The position numbers and the translations under genes are program-made. Positions 16,155-24,208 of a DNA stretch of 27,655 nt are shown in pieces. The stretch covers positions 1 to 27,655 of the forward strand of contig DIKL01000074.1 in the NCBI GenBank assembly GCA_002424545.1. The letters run 5' to 3'. The stretch is from Syntrophaceae bacterium UBA5619. GTDB taxonomy: Bacteria > Desulfobacterota > Syntrophia > Syntrophales > UBA5619. The stretch's first letter is position 1. Each line of letters opens with the position of its first letter. The notes beneath the pieces were generated by a model, which saw only the letters and a list, made by a program, of their open reading frames with translations, had not been told where the DNA came from and did not search any database.

Positions 16155-17321
16155 TCAGCGGACGGCAAGGTACTCCATTGCCGCCATGACGCCCCCCTGT
16201 TTATACGGCACGCCCGCCAGGGCGAACCCCATCTCCACGCCGCCAAGCGTACCGATCAGCGACAGGTCGTTGAAGTCCCCCAGGTGGCCGATCCGGAAGA
16301 CACGGTCCTTCAGGATCCCCAAGCCGCTCCCGAGGGACATGTTGAACTTGTCGAGAACCGCCGCTCGGTACGCATCGGCGCCCTTCTCCCCCGGCATGAC
16401 AACGGCCGTCAGGACCGGGCTGTACTCCTCCGGGTTGAGACAGAGGATCTCAAGGCCCCAGGTGCGGACCGCCCGCCGGGTGGCTTCGCCACACCGGATA
16501 TGGCGCGCAAAGACGTTTTCGAGGCCCTCCGCCGCAAGCATCCGGAGAGATTCCCGGAGACCGTAGAGCAGGTTGGTCGCCGGAGACGCGGGGAAGAAAC
16601 CCTCCCGGTTGTTGGCTATCATCTCATCCCATGCCCAGTAAGACCTGGGAAGCTTCGCGGTTTTCGACGCGGCAAGGGCCTTGGCGCTGATGGCGTTGAA
16701 ACCCAGGCCCGGCGGCAGCATGAGCCCCTTCTGGGAACAGGCGACGGTAACATCCACCCCCCATTCGTCATGGCGGTAATCGATGGAACCCAGAGAGGAG
16801 ATGGTATCGACCATGAAGAGGGCCGGGTGGCCCGTTTTATCGATGGCTTTGCGGATCTCGACGATGCGGCTGGTCGCGCCGGTGGAGGTCTCGTTGTGGA
16901 CCACGTTCACCGATTTGATGCGGTGGTTCTTGTCCTCGGCCAGTTTCGCCTCGACGACGGCCGGATCGACGCCGTGACGCCAATCCCCGGGGACAAAATC
17001 GACCTCCAGTCCCAGACGAACCGCCATATTCTTCCAGAGGGTCGCAAAATGGCCCGTCTCGAACATCAGCACCTTGTCGCCGGGAGAGAGGGTGTTCATC
17101 AGTCCCGCCTCCCAGGCCCCCGTACCCGAAGAGGCAAAGATGACGACGGGGCCTTCCGTCTTGAAAATCGGTTTGATGCCGGCGAGCACCTCGAGTCCCA
17201 GAGCCTTGAATTCAGGCCCCCGGTGATCGATCGTCGGCTTGGCCATGGCCCGGAGCACGCTTTCAGGTACATTCGTCGGTCCGGGAATCTGTAAAAAATG
17301 ACGCCCGCTTGGATAAGACAT
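16155..17321 (-). CDS. sgaA: serine-glyoxylate aminotransferase (class V)
   Basis: 388 residues. The sequence closely follows methylotroph serine-glyoxylate aminotransferases from end to end: IPGPTNVPESVLRAM, FASSGTGAWE, VNVVHNETSTGATS, VDTISSLGS, the PLP lysine K198 in CSQKGLMLPPGLG, and FRIGHLGDFNDLSLIG. It transfers the amino group of serine (or alanine) to glyoxylate, giving glycine and hydroxypyruvate (or pyruvate). Alanine-glyoxylate activity is the main alternative. The ATG at 17321 has AAGGGA 9 bases upstream. Its place between a carboxylate transporter and, further on, a glycolate-dehydrogenase-type fusion suggests disposal of glyoxylate made in this pathway. Confidence 0.85.
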   Translation of the reverse strand: MSYPSGRHFLQIPGPTNVPESVLRAMAKPTIDHRGPEFKALGLEVLAGIKPIFKTEGPVVIFASSGTGAWEAGLMNTLSPGDKVLMFETGHFATLWKNMAVRLGLEVDFVPGDWRHGVDPAVVEAKLAEDKNHRIKSVNVVHNETSTGATSRIVEIRKAIDKTGHPALFMVDTISSLGSIDYRHDEWGVDVTVACSQKGLMLPPGLGFNAISAKALAASKTAKLPRSYWAWDEMIANNREGFFPASPATNLLYGLRESLRMLAAEGLENVFARHIRCGEATRRAVRTWGLEILCLNPEEYSPVLTAVVMPGEKGADAYRAAVLDKFNMSLGSGLGILKDRVFRIGHLGDFNDLSLIGTLGGVEMGFALAGVPYKQGGVMAAMEYLAVR

Positions 17322-17415
17322 ACTGTTTATTCCCTTCTTTTTCGAGAGAATCCGCCCGAACTTCGCCCGGCGGGAAGATGATGCCGTCGGTTTTTCTCCC
17401 GAATTTGGCGATGCT

Positions 17416-17444
17416 ATATTACAACATCACAGGTGGAGGCGCAA
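17416..17444 (-). promoter_or_regulatory. possible promoter for the aminotransferase-tct unit
   Basis: In the 204-base gap between the 206-residue gene and the aminotransferase, the - strand has TTGCGC (17444-17439), a 17-base spacer and TAATAT (17421-17416). Matches are partial (3 of 6 and 4 of 6). It is the best candidate in a gap that otherwise shows no terminator or hairpin, so the downstream unit may be transcribed separately or by read-through. Confidence 0.3.
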
Positions 17445-17525
17445 TACAAACATCCTCCGCTTGTCTTTGCCGCTACCCGCCTTTTCCCCAACCCATTCCG
17501 GCGCAACCCCTGAGACACGAATCCC

Positions 17526-18146
17526 CTAATGTGCCAACTTTCTTAGCATCTTCTCGGCCCGATTCGTGTTGAAGATGCCGCAACTGCAGACCTTGCCGAT
17601 CTCGATCGAGCCCTCCTTGACGGTGGTTGCCCCGGCCCGGATGCGCTTGACGATATCCTCCACCAGATTTGCGGAAATCATGGCATGGCCGCACATGGTC
17701 GTAAATTCCAGAATCTCCGGACGCGCCAATTTTTCCGTCTTTCCCCAGATCCCCGCTGAATAGTCGACGGAATGCGGGGTAAGTCCCGCCTTGCCGCACG
17801 CTTCCTCAATGGAGGAAAAGGGTCCGCTCACAACCACCGACATTCCCAGATTCGCTTTCTTGACGACCTTCATCACCCGGGTGACCGTTTCCAGATCGGC
17901 GAATACCCCATGCACGATACTGGTGCTGGTGACCTTCCCGATGATTTCCTCGGGACTGCGCTCCAAACTGTTGCCGGTCTTCATATCGCCGATATTGATC
18001 GCTTGATGTTTCAAGACGATTCGCAGGAATTCCCGCATCTTCTCGTCTGCGCCCTCCTCATTGAAGCCCTTGGCCGCCATACAGAAGAGAACATAGTCTT
18101 TGCTCAGACTTTCTTTGGTTCCTCTACGATGCAAGGTGTGTGTCAT
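17526..18146 (-). CDS. conserved-looking protein of unknown function coupled to the FAD/Fe-S oxidoreductase
   Basis: 206 residues that I do not recognise. The sequence is soluble, mixed alpha/beta in character, with five cysteines: C22, C117, C152 (TTMCGHAM), C187 and C189 (GKVCSCGIFN). The C-terminal cysteines followed by NRAEKM could bind a metal or Fe-S cluster, but no standard motif is complete. Its ATG overlaps the stop of the upstream 708-residue oxidoreductase (ATGA at 18143-18146), so the two are translationally coupled and probably form a complex. Codon usage looks like its neighbours. No function is claimed. Confidence 0.8.
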   Translation of the reverse strand: MTHTLHRRGTKESLSKDYVLFCMAAKGFNEEGADEKMREFLRIVLKHQAINIGDMKTGNSLERSPEEIIGKVTSTSIVHGVFADLETVTRVMKVVKKANLGMSVVVSGPFSSIEEACGKAGLTPHSVDYSAGIWGKTEKLARPEILEFTTMCGHAMISANLVEDIVKRIRAGATTVKEGSIEIGKVCSCGIFNTNRAEKMLRKLAH

Positions 18147-20269
18147 TTCGGTTCCTCCTTGAATAACGGCCGTCCCAAGCCCACATTCATCTTTCCATTG
18201 ATATACAGCGGAATATCGAGTTCATCCAGTATCTTCCGGCAAGGAGCCGTCCCGTCTTCATCCAGTCTGGTTGAAATCGTCAGGCTGAAGACGGAATCGA
18301 TTTGCCGGGCCACTTTTCGGGTTTCCTTAATCACCAGCGGGAGGTTGCCGAGCGGGGACGTGGTCTCGATCATGGCAGAGCACACTTTCTCATTGAGGAT
18401 GTCTTTGTTCAATTGACCTGTGGCACTGTCCGTCATTAGACGGGTCACGGGGTTGTTGGGGGCAAAAACCACTTTGGCCCTGGCCAGCGCCTGGGCCACT
18501 TTCTGAACATCCCGGAATCGGACGCCGACGCCGGGTCGTCCCATCTCCGCGGTTACGCCCACATAACCTTTCCTGAACTGGCCCGTGACCTCGTTCGTCT
18601 TGACTTCCTCGGTTCCCCGGCCCGGCACCCTGGTTTCCTTGTGTTCGACCAACGGATTGGAGAACGCGGCCCTCACCGAACGAGGCCAGGCGGAAGCTTC
18701 ATCGATCAGGGCATCCACGGGGCAGACTTTCGCCCGGAAGCAAACCCCGCAATCGGTGCATTCATCCAGGTCAATTTTGACGGTCCTCGCCTTGCCGTCG
18801 GTGTCGATCGCGTTCATCGGACAGTAGGGCACGCACATGGCGCATCCCGTACAGGCTTCCTCGCAGGGGGCCGTGCAAATGCGTCCCAGCACTCCCGGGA
18901 AAGGAACTTTTTCCCGGATGACGGCGAGGGCATCGTCATACTTGCCTTTTTTGATCAAGTGAACATACAGGGGGACATTGATGCCTGCCGGGCAGGCATA
19001 GCGACACCGGGCCGTGATGCCGTCCCCGCAATGCAGGCACCGATTGCTCTCTTCAACGGCCGACGGTTCCGTCAGGCCAAGCTCCGTCTCATTGAAATTG
19101 CCCATCCGCTGCTCCAGGGCAAGGCTGGGGATTTCAATACGGATTTTATCGGAGGGATCCTCCTCGGCCGGGGCTGCGCTCCTCCGCGCCCTTGTCAATT
19201 TCTCGTCAATGATCCCTTTCCCACCCAGATACCTGTCGATGGCCGCAGCCGCCTTTCGACCGGCGGCAATGGCTTCGATCACCGTAGCCGGTCCCGTTAC
19301 CGCATCGCCGCCGGCCCAGATGCCCTGCCGGTCGGCGGCCAAGGTGTCGCGATCGACCTGGAGGGTGTTGTCCGCATTGGTCTCGATGCCGAAAGCGCCC
19401 GGAACATCCGGCGTTTGCCCAATGGCCACGATGATTTTGTCATAACTCGTCGAAAATTCGCTGCCCTCGACAGGCACCGGGCGTCTCCTCCCGCTGTCAT
19501 CCATTTTGCCGAGCTTCATGCGGATACAGGTCAGATTGATTTTATTATTGCGTTTGCCGATACGAACGGGAGTTGCCAAGAAGGTCATGGCTACACCTTC
19601 CTGAATTGCGGCATGAATCTCATCGTCGCTTGCCGGCATCTCCGTTCGGCCGCGACGATAGACGATTTGGACTTTTTTGGCGCCCAGCCGTATGGCCGTG
19701 CGGGCACTGTCGATGGCGGTATTGCCGCCGCCGATGACGGCCACGCTCTCCCCCGGATCGACCCTGATGCCCGAATTTACATTTTTCAGAAAAGCGGCGC
19801 CATCCATCACATCGGGATGGTCCTCTCCCTTGATGCCGAGCGTCATCCCCCGGTGGGCGCCCAAAGCCAGGAAGACGGCGTCATGTCCCCGCTTGAACAA
19901 CCGCTCCACGGATTCGATTCTGGTATTCAGTTTGATATGGACCCCGGCGCTCCGAATCACATTAATTTCGGAATCCAGCACCTCTTTCGGCAAACGATAA
20001 TCCGGAATGCCCCACCTCATCATCCCGCCGGCCTTGCCGAGGGCTTCAAATATCGTGACCGCGTGGCCCAATTTCGCCAGATAGTAACCGGCCGTCAATC
20101 CAGCCGGTCCCGAACCGACGATGGCAACCCTTTTCCCGGTTGGCGGCAATTTTTTGGAAAACCGCTTCCATGTTCCGGTATCACGGTCGGCGACGAAACG
20201 CTTCAGGGCCCTGATCGATATGGCGCCATTCAGTTTTCTGCTGAGACAGGTTGACTCGTTGATTCTCAT
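18143..20269 (-). CDS. FAD-dependent, GltD-like pyridine nucleotide oxidoreductase with permuted Fe-S domains
   Basis: 708 residues. It starts with SRKLNGAISIRALKRFVAD, the sequence that normally follows the N-terminal cysteine domain of GltD-type proteins. Next come an FAD fold (GSGPAG, 52-57), an NAD(P) fold (IGGGNTAIDSA, about 179-189) and the closing AGGDAVTGPATVIEAIAAG. The missing cysteine domain appears afterwards: C411/C414/C422/C426 (CRYACPAGI) and GRICTAPCEEAC (C465-C473). It runs directly into an 8Fe ferredoxin domain (C473/476/479/483 and C504/507/510/516). A C-terminal ~160 residues are unrecognised. GGGGAG lies 7 bases before the ATG. It likely shuttles electrons between NAD(P)H and ferredoxin or the coupled 206-residue protein. 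Confidence 0.85.
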   Translation of the reverse strand: MRINESTCLSRKLNGAISIRALKRFVADRDTGTWKRFSKKLPPTGKRVAIVGSGPAGLTAGYYLAKLGHAVTIFEALGKAGGMMRWGIPDYRLPKEVLDSEINVIRSAGVHIKLNTRIESVERLFKRGHDAVFLALGAHRGMTLGIKGEDHPDVMDGAAFLKNVNSGIRVDPGESVAVIGGGNTAIDSARTAIRLGAKKVQIVYRRGRTEMPASDDEIHAAIQEGVAMTFLATPVRIGKRNNKINLTCIRMKLGKMDDSGRRRPVPVEGSEFSTSYDKIIVAIGQTPDVPGAFGIETNADNTLQVDRDTLAADRQGIWAGGDAVTGPATVIEAIAAGRKAAAAIDRYLGGKGIIDEKLTRARRSAAPAEEDPSDKIRIEIPSLALEQRMGNFNETELGLTEPSAVEESNRCLHCGDGITARCRYACPAGINVPLYVHLIKKGKYDDALAVIREKVPFPGVLGRICTAPCEEACTGCAMCVPYCPMNAIDTDGKARTVKIDLDECTDCGVCFRAKVCPVDALIDEASAWPRSVRAAFSNPLVEHKETRVPGRGTEEVKTNEVTGQFRKGYVGVTAEMGRPGVGVRFRDVQKVAQALARAKVVFAPNNPVTRLMTDSATGQLNKDILNEKVCSAMIETTSPLGNLPLVIKETRKVARQIDSVFSLTISTRLDEDGTAPCRKILDELDIPLYINGKMNVGLGRPLFKEEPK

Positions 20270-20338
20270 TCATGCTCCCCTTTCGTTCAGACGCTCGAAT
20301 CGCGTGGATCGCCGGCGATTTTATCCTCTCTTGAATCG

Positions 20339-21895
20339 TTATAGAGGGATGTTGTTATGCTTCTTGACCAACCGTGTCTGCGCCTTGTCCCGGAGCGCCT
20401 CCAACAGCGCAATCACCTTTTTCCGCGTCTCCCTCGGCAGGATGATCTCATCGATGATGCCCAGCGTGGCGGCGAAATAAGGGTTGTTGAACTGTTCCTC
20501 GTAGGCCGCCGCCAGCTCCGCCCTCTTAACCCTGGGATCTTCGGCCCCCGCAATCTCGCGACGGTAGATGATGTTGCAGGCCCCCTCGGCGCCCATCACG
20601 GCGATCTCGGCGGAGGGCCAGGCCATCACGTAGTCCGCGCCGACATCCTTGGAGCACATGGCGTTGTACCCGCCGCCGTAGGATTTGCGCGTGACCACAT
20701 TGATCAGCGGCACCGTGGCTTCGGAGTAGGCGTGGAGCAGTTTGGCGCCGTGCCGGATCACGCCGGACCACTCCTGCTGCGTGCCCGGCATGAAACCGGG
20801 GACGTCGGTAAAGGTCAGGATCGGGATATTGAAGGCGTCGCAGAAACGGACGAAGCGGGCCGATTTGTCGGCCGAGTTCACGTCGAGAACGCCGGCGAAA
20901 AAGCGGGGGTTGTTGGCGATGATGCCGACGGGCCGTCCCATGATCCGGATGAAGCCCACGACCATGTTTTTGGCCCAGTGTTCATGGATCTCGAAGAATT
21001 CGTGGTTGTCGGCCACGGCGGCGATCACCTTCTTCATGTCGTAACTTCGATTCGCCTGGTCGGGCATGATCGTGTCCAGCTCCGGACATTCCCGGTCCGC
21101 GCCGTCCGTACAGGGAACGACGGGCAGGGGGCTGTGGCAGCTGTCCGGAAGGTAGGAGAGCAGGACCTTGACCTGATGAATGCATTCCTCGTCGTTTTCG
21201 GCAACATAGTGGCAGACCCCGCTTTTGGCGGCGTGGGCCATGGCGCCGCCGAGCTCCTCGTGGCTCACCTCCTCGGCGATGACCGCCTTGACGACGTCGG
21301 GACCGGTCAGGTACATATAGCTTTTGTTCTTCACCATGAAGACGAAGTCGTTGAGCGCCGGAGAGTAGACGGCGCCACCCGCCGTGGGTCCCATGATGGC
21401 GGCGATCTGGGGGATGTAGCCGGAGGCGATGGTATTGCGGAAGAAGATCCCCGAGTAGCCCTGCAGCGAGGTGATCCCCTCCTGGATGCGGGCTCCCCCG
21501 GAATCGTTCAGGGCAATGAAGGGCTTGCGCGCGTCGGCGGCCATCTCCATCACCTTCCAGATCTTCTTGGCATGCATCTCCCCGAGGCTCCCGCCGGCGC
21601 TGGTGAAATCCTGGGCGGCGGCGAAGACGGTCCGGCCGGTCACGCGGCCGTAGCCGGTCACGACGCCGTCGGCGTTGATCTCCTTGTCGCCGAGACCGAA
21701 GAGGGTGGAGCGGTGTTTGACGAAGATCTGGGTTTCCTGGAAGGTTCCCTCATCGAAGAGAAGGGCGATCCGCTCCCGGGCGGTAAGCTTGCCCTGGGCA
21801 TGCTGCTTTTCAATCATCTTGTCGCCTCCCATGGTCGCAAGGCGGTTGTTTCGCTTGATCAATTCATCGATCTTGCCGGATGTCGTCTTTTCCAT
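20339..21895 (-). CDS. acyl-CoA carboxylase/decarboxylase carboxyltransferase subunit
   Basis: 518 residues from ATG 21895; a GTG at 21904 is an alternative and both have imperfect spacing to AGGAGG. It is a full-length two-lobe carboxyltransferase of the propionyl-CoA carboxylase beta / methylmalonyl-CoA decarboxylase alpha family: GKLTARERI, GGSLGEMHAKKI, GGARIQEGI, MGPTAGGAVYSPAL, TDVPGFMPGTQQE, RKSYGGGYNAM and MGAEGACNIIY. It moves a carboxyl group between biotin and an acyl-CoA. Biotin carboxylase, biotin carrier and membrane decarboxylase subunits are all absent from the window, so direction and substrate are open. It sits between acyl-CoA synthetase and the FAD/Fe-S genes. Confidence 0.92.
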   Translation of the reverse strand: MEKTTSGKIDELIKRNNRLATMGGDKMIEKQHAQGKLTARERIALLFDEGTFQETQIFVKHRSTLFGLGDKEINADGVVTGYGRVTGRTVFAAAQDFTSAGGSLGEMHAKKIWKVMEMAADARKPFIALNDSGGARIQEGITSLQGYSGIFFRNTIASGYIPQIAAIMGPTAGGAVYSPALNDFVFMVKNKSYMYLTGPDVVKAVIAEEVSHEELGGAMAHAAKSGVCHYVAENDEECIHQVKVLLSYLPDSCHSPLPVVPCTDGADRECPELDTIMPDQANRSYDMKKVIAAVADNHEFFEIHEHWAKNMVVGFIRIMGRPVGIIANNPRFFAGVLDVNSADKSARFVRFCDAFNIPILTFTDVPGFMPGTQQEWSGVIRHGAKLLHAYSEATVPLINVVTRKSYGGGYNAMCSKDVGADYVMAWPSAEIAVMGAEGACNIIYRREIAGAEDPRVKRAELAAAYEEQFNNPYFAATLGIIDEIILPRETRKKVIALLEALRDKAQTRLVKKHNNIPL

Positions 21896-21983
21896 AACTC
21901 TCACTTTCCTCCTGGTTGATTCGACCGATACCGCCCGAAGCGGGGGAAATTCGCCTGTCCGAAGGCGGCCCCTCCGTCCTTCC

Positions 21984-23378
21984 CTATTCGGGACGATTCA
22001 TCGCCCGGTGACACCGCTCCATGATCGAGAGGACCGCAAAAGGCTCCTCGATCATCGGAAAGGTCGGAATACCGCGGGGTTCCAGGGCTGCCTTGTATTC
22101 ATCCATGGCTCCCTTGTCGCCGCTGAAGGTAACCAGGATCGGCTTGTGGGGATATTTTTTGGCCAGATCGACAATGAAGCCCGGATCGGGCACCCCGGTC
22201 TCCGGCGTCAGCATCATCACCGGCACCACGGCGTTCACCGCGGGATCCTGGAGGACGATCTCCATCCCGTCCCGGTACGCGGCTTCCACCCCCACCGAAA
22301 GGGCCGCCGGCCAGATGTCCACGGGATTGCGCATGCGGATGTAGGAGGGGCTGATGTCCTGGAGCCTTTTCACGTTTTCCGGCTCCATCGGCGGAATGTG
22401 CAGTCCCAGCCGCTCGCAGTAATCGGAGAGCACGGCCAGCATGGCCCCGGAGGGGGCGAGGAAGCTGACGCCGTTTCCGGCGGGCAGCGGCATCATGGAA
22501 AGGGCCTTGCCAGCCCGAACGAGGTTGCTGTAATCGGAGATCCGGACCACCCCGGCCTGGCGAAGCATGCCGTCGACGATCCGGTCGGGCGAAGCCATCG
22601 CGGCCGTATGGGCGATCGCCGCCTGCCGGCCCGATTCCGTGGCCCCGCTCTTCAGCAGGACGACGGGCTTCCTGCGGGTAACCTCCCGGGCCACCTCCAG
22701 AAAACGGTGCGGCCGCTTGAAGCTCTCGATGTAGATCAGGATGGCGGCCGTTTCCGGGTCCTGGCCCAGGTATTCCAGCGCGTCCGTCTCATCGATGTCG
22801 ACCTTGTTCCCCAATCCCACGACCCGGGCAACGCCGAAATGCTCGCCGGTCAGGATGTACTTCAGGGTATGGGTGCCGAAATTCCCGGTCTGGGCCACGT
22901 AGGAGACCCGGCCGCCGCGGATCTTCCCCTGGGGGAAGAAGGTGGAGGTAAAGCCCACGGGCGTCGAGGTATGGCCCGAGGTGTTGGGACCCAGGGCATT
23001 GAGCCCCCTCTCCTGGATGAGTGTTTCGATCTCCCGCTGGATCTGGGCGCCAGCCGCGTCGACCTCGGCAAAGCCGCCGGAGGAGAGGACGAATCGGCGG
23101 ATCCCCTGATCGGCGCATTCACGCATGGCCTTGACCGTGGCCGCCGCCGGCAGGATGATCACCGCCACGTCGATGTCCCGCGGCAGGCCCGCGATGGTGG
23201 AGTAGACATCGATTCCCAGGATCTTTCCCCCCTTGGGGTTGACCGGATACAGTTTTCCAGCATAACCGTTTGCCAGGATGTTCACAAGCACGTCATTGCC
23301 GGCCTTGCCCGGGGCCGCGGAGGCGCCGATGATGGCCACGCTTTTGGGCTCAAAAAAAGGTACCAGTTTGTTTGTCAT
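21984..23378 (-). CDS. acdA: ADP-forming acyl-CoA synthetase, alpha subunit
   Basis: 464 residues from ATG 23378, preceded by GGAGAG; a GTG one codon earlier is possible. The N-terminal CoA-binding domain (FFEPKSVAIIGASAAPGKAG, YPVNPKGG), the central ligase domain (GPNTSGHTS, SYVAQTGNFGTH) and the phosphohistidine loop AIAHTAAMA with His257 match the alpha subunit of archaeal-type ADP-forming acetyl/acyl-CoA synthetases. With the beta subunit it interconverts acyl-CoA, ADP and phosphate with acid, ATP and CoA. It is a split enzyme, related to but distinct from SucCD in this window. Acyl specificity is not predictable. Confidence 0.9.
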   Translation of the reverse strand: MTNKLVPFFEPKSVAIIGASAAPGKAGNDVLVNILANGYAGKLYPVNPKGGKILGIDVYSTIAGLPRDIDVAVIILPAAATVKAMRECADQGIRRFVLSSGGFAEVDAAGAQIQREIETLIQERGLNALGPNTSGHTSTPVGFTSTFFPQGKIRGGRVSYVAQTGNFGTHTLKYILTGEHFGVARVVGLGNKVDIDETDALEYLGQDPETAAILIYIESFKRPHRFLEVAREVTRRKPVVLLKSGATESGRQAAIAHTAAMASPDRIVDGMLRQAGVVRISDYSNLVRAGKALSMMPLPAGNGVSFLAPSGAMLAVLSDYCERLGLHIPPMEPENVKRLQDISPSYIRMRNPVDIWPAALSVGVEAAYRDGMEIVLQDPAVNAVVPVMMLTPETGVPDPGFIVDLAKKYPHKPILVTFSGDKGAMDEYKAALEPRGIPTFPMIEEPFAVLSIMERCHRAMNRPE

Positions 23379-23420
23379 CACTTCTCTCCCAGTATAGTCT
23401 TTTCGGGACGCATCCCGGAA

Positions 23421-24107
23421 TCATGAATGGACGGCCGCCGTCTTCCGGAGCGCCACGAGGGCGTCGACCGCGACCGGAGAACCGTCGGGACGGATCTTGA
23501 TCGGATTCATGTCGATCTCCCGGACGTTGCCGCACTCGCTGCCGATCTTGCCCAGGGCCACGATGATCCGGGCCAGGGCCTCCCGGTCGACGGCCGGCTG
23601 CCCGCGAAAAGGCTTCAGAACCTTGGCCATCCGGATGTCGTCCATCATCACCAGGGCCTCCGCTTTCGTGACCGGGGCCACGCGGAAGACCACATCGTCA
23701 ATCAGCTCGGTGAAGATTCCGCCCAGGCCGAACATCACGCAGGGGCCGAACTGGACGTCCCGGGTGAGGCCGCAGACCAGTTCCCGGTCCCCCTTGACCA
23801 TCTCCTGGACCAGGAGGGCCTCGCAGCCGGGAATGGCCAGAAGCCTTTTGGCCTGCTCCCGGACTTCTCCCTCCGATTTCAGGTTCAGGGCAATGCCCCC
23901 CACCTCCGTCTTGTGCTGCAGCTTCTCCCCGGCCGCCTTGAGAACCACGGGATAACCGATTTCCAGAGCCGCCTTCACGGCTCCATCCGCATCCGCAACC
24001 AGGGTCTCCCGACTCACCGGCACCCCGAAACCCGCCAGAAAACGTTTGGCCTCGTTCTCGTTCAGCGCCGATTTCCCGGCTTCGACCGCCTCTTCAATCA
24101 AATTCAT
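23421..24107 (-). CDS. acdB: ADP-forming acyl-CoA synthetase, beta (ATP-grasp) subunit
   Basis: 228 residues from ATG 24107 (GGGGAG 9 bases upstream); a TTG at 24131 could add 8. It is the ATP-grasp partner: LNENEAKRFLAGFGVPVSRE, PVVLKAAGEKLQHKTEVGG, VMFGLGGIFTELIDDVVFR and REIDMNPI near the C-terminus. It binds nucleotide and accepts phosphate from His257 of the alpha subunit, whose gene follows after 42 bases. The length is that of free-standing beta subunits, so it is complete. Confidence 0.9.
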   Translation of the reverse strand: MNLIEEAVEAGKSALNENEAKRFLAGFGVPVSRETLVADADGAVKAALEIGYPVVLKAAGEKLQHKTEVGGIALNLKSEGEVREQAKRLLAIPGCEALLVQEMVKGDRELVCGLTRDVQFGPCVMFGLGGIFTELIDDVVFRVAPVTKAEALVMMDDIRMAKVLKPFRGQPAVDREALARIIVALGKIGSECGNVREIDMNPIKIRPDGSPVAVDALVALRKTAAVHS

Positions 24108-24208
24108 CGGAGATATCTCCCCTTTCTTCAAGTTTTCGTTTTCGAATTCGCCCGGAAGCGCCGTCCCTGTCGGTCACGGTTCCCGGCACTCCCCGTTCTC
24201 ATCATGGT

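Noticed and set aside
9993..17321. Sulfolactate degradation cluster (tct-type transporter plus FAD hydroxyacid dehydrogenase)
   Set aside because: No sulfo-lyase, sulfite-handling or phosphate acetyltransferase gene is present, and the aminotransferase points to glyoxylate instead.
18641..20254. 537-codon open frame on the + strand opposite the FAD/Fe-S oxidoreductase
   Set aside because: It is an antisense shadow with low-complexity basic composition; the - strand protein has clear FAD, NAD and Fe-S motifs.
20270..20338. Frameshifted missing N-terminus of the GltD-like protein
   Set aside because: No frame in this gap encodes the expected cysteine domain, and a good ribosome site precedes the assigned ATG.
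20357..21919. 520-codon open frame on the + strand opposite the carboxyltransferase
   Set aside because: It is an antisense shadow; the carboxyltransferase motifs on the - strand are unambiguous.
21675..23426. 583-codon open frame on the + strand over the acyl-CoA synthetase alpha gene
   Set aside because: It is an antisense shadow that runs across two real genes; no motif and no ribosome site.
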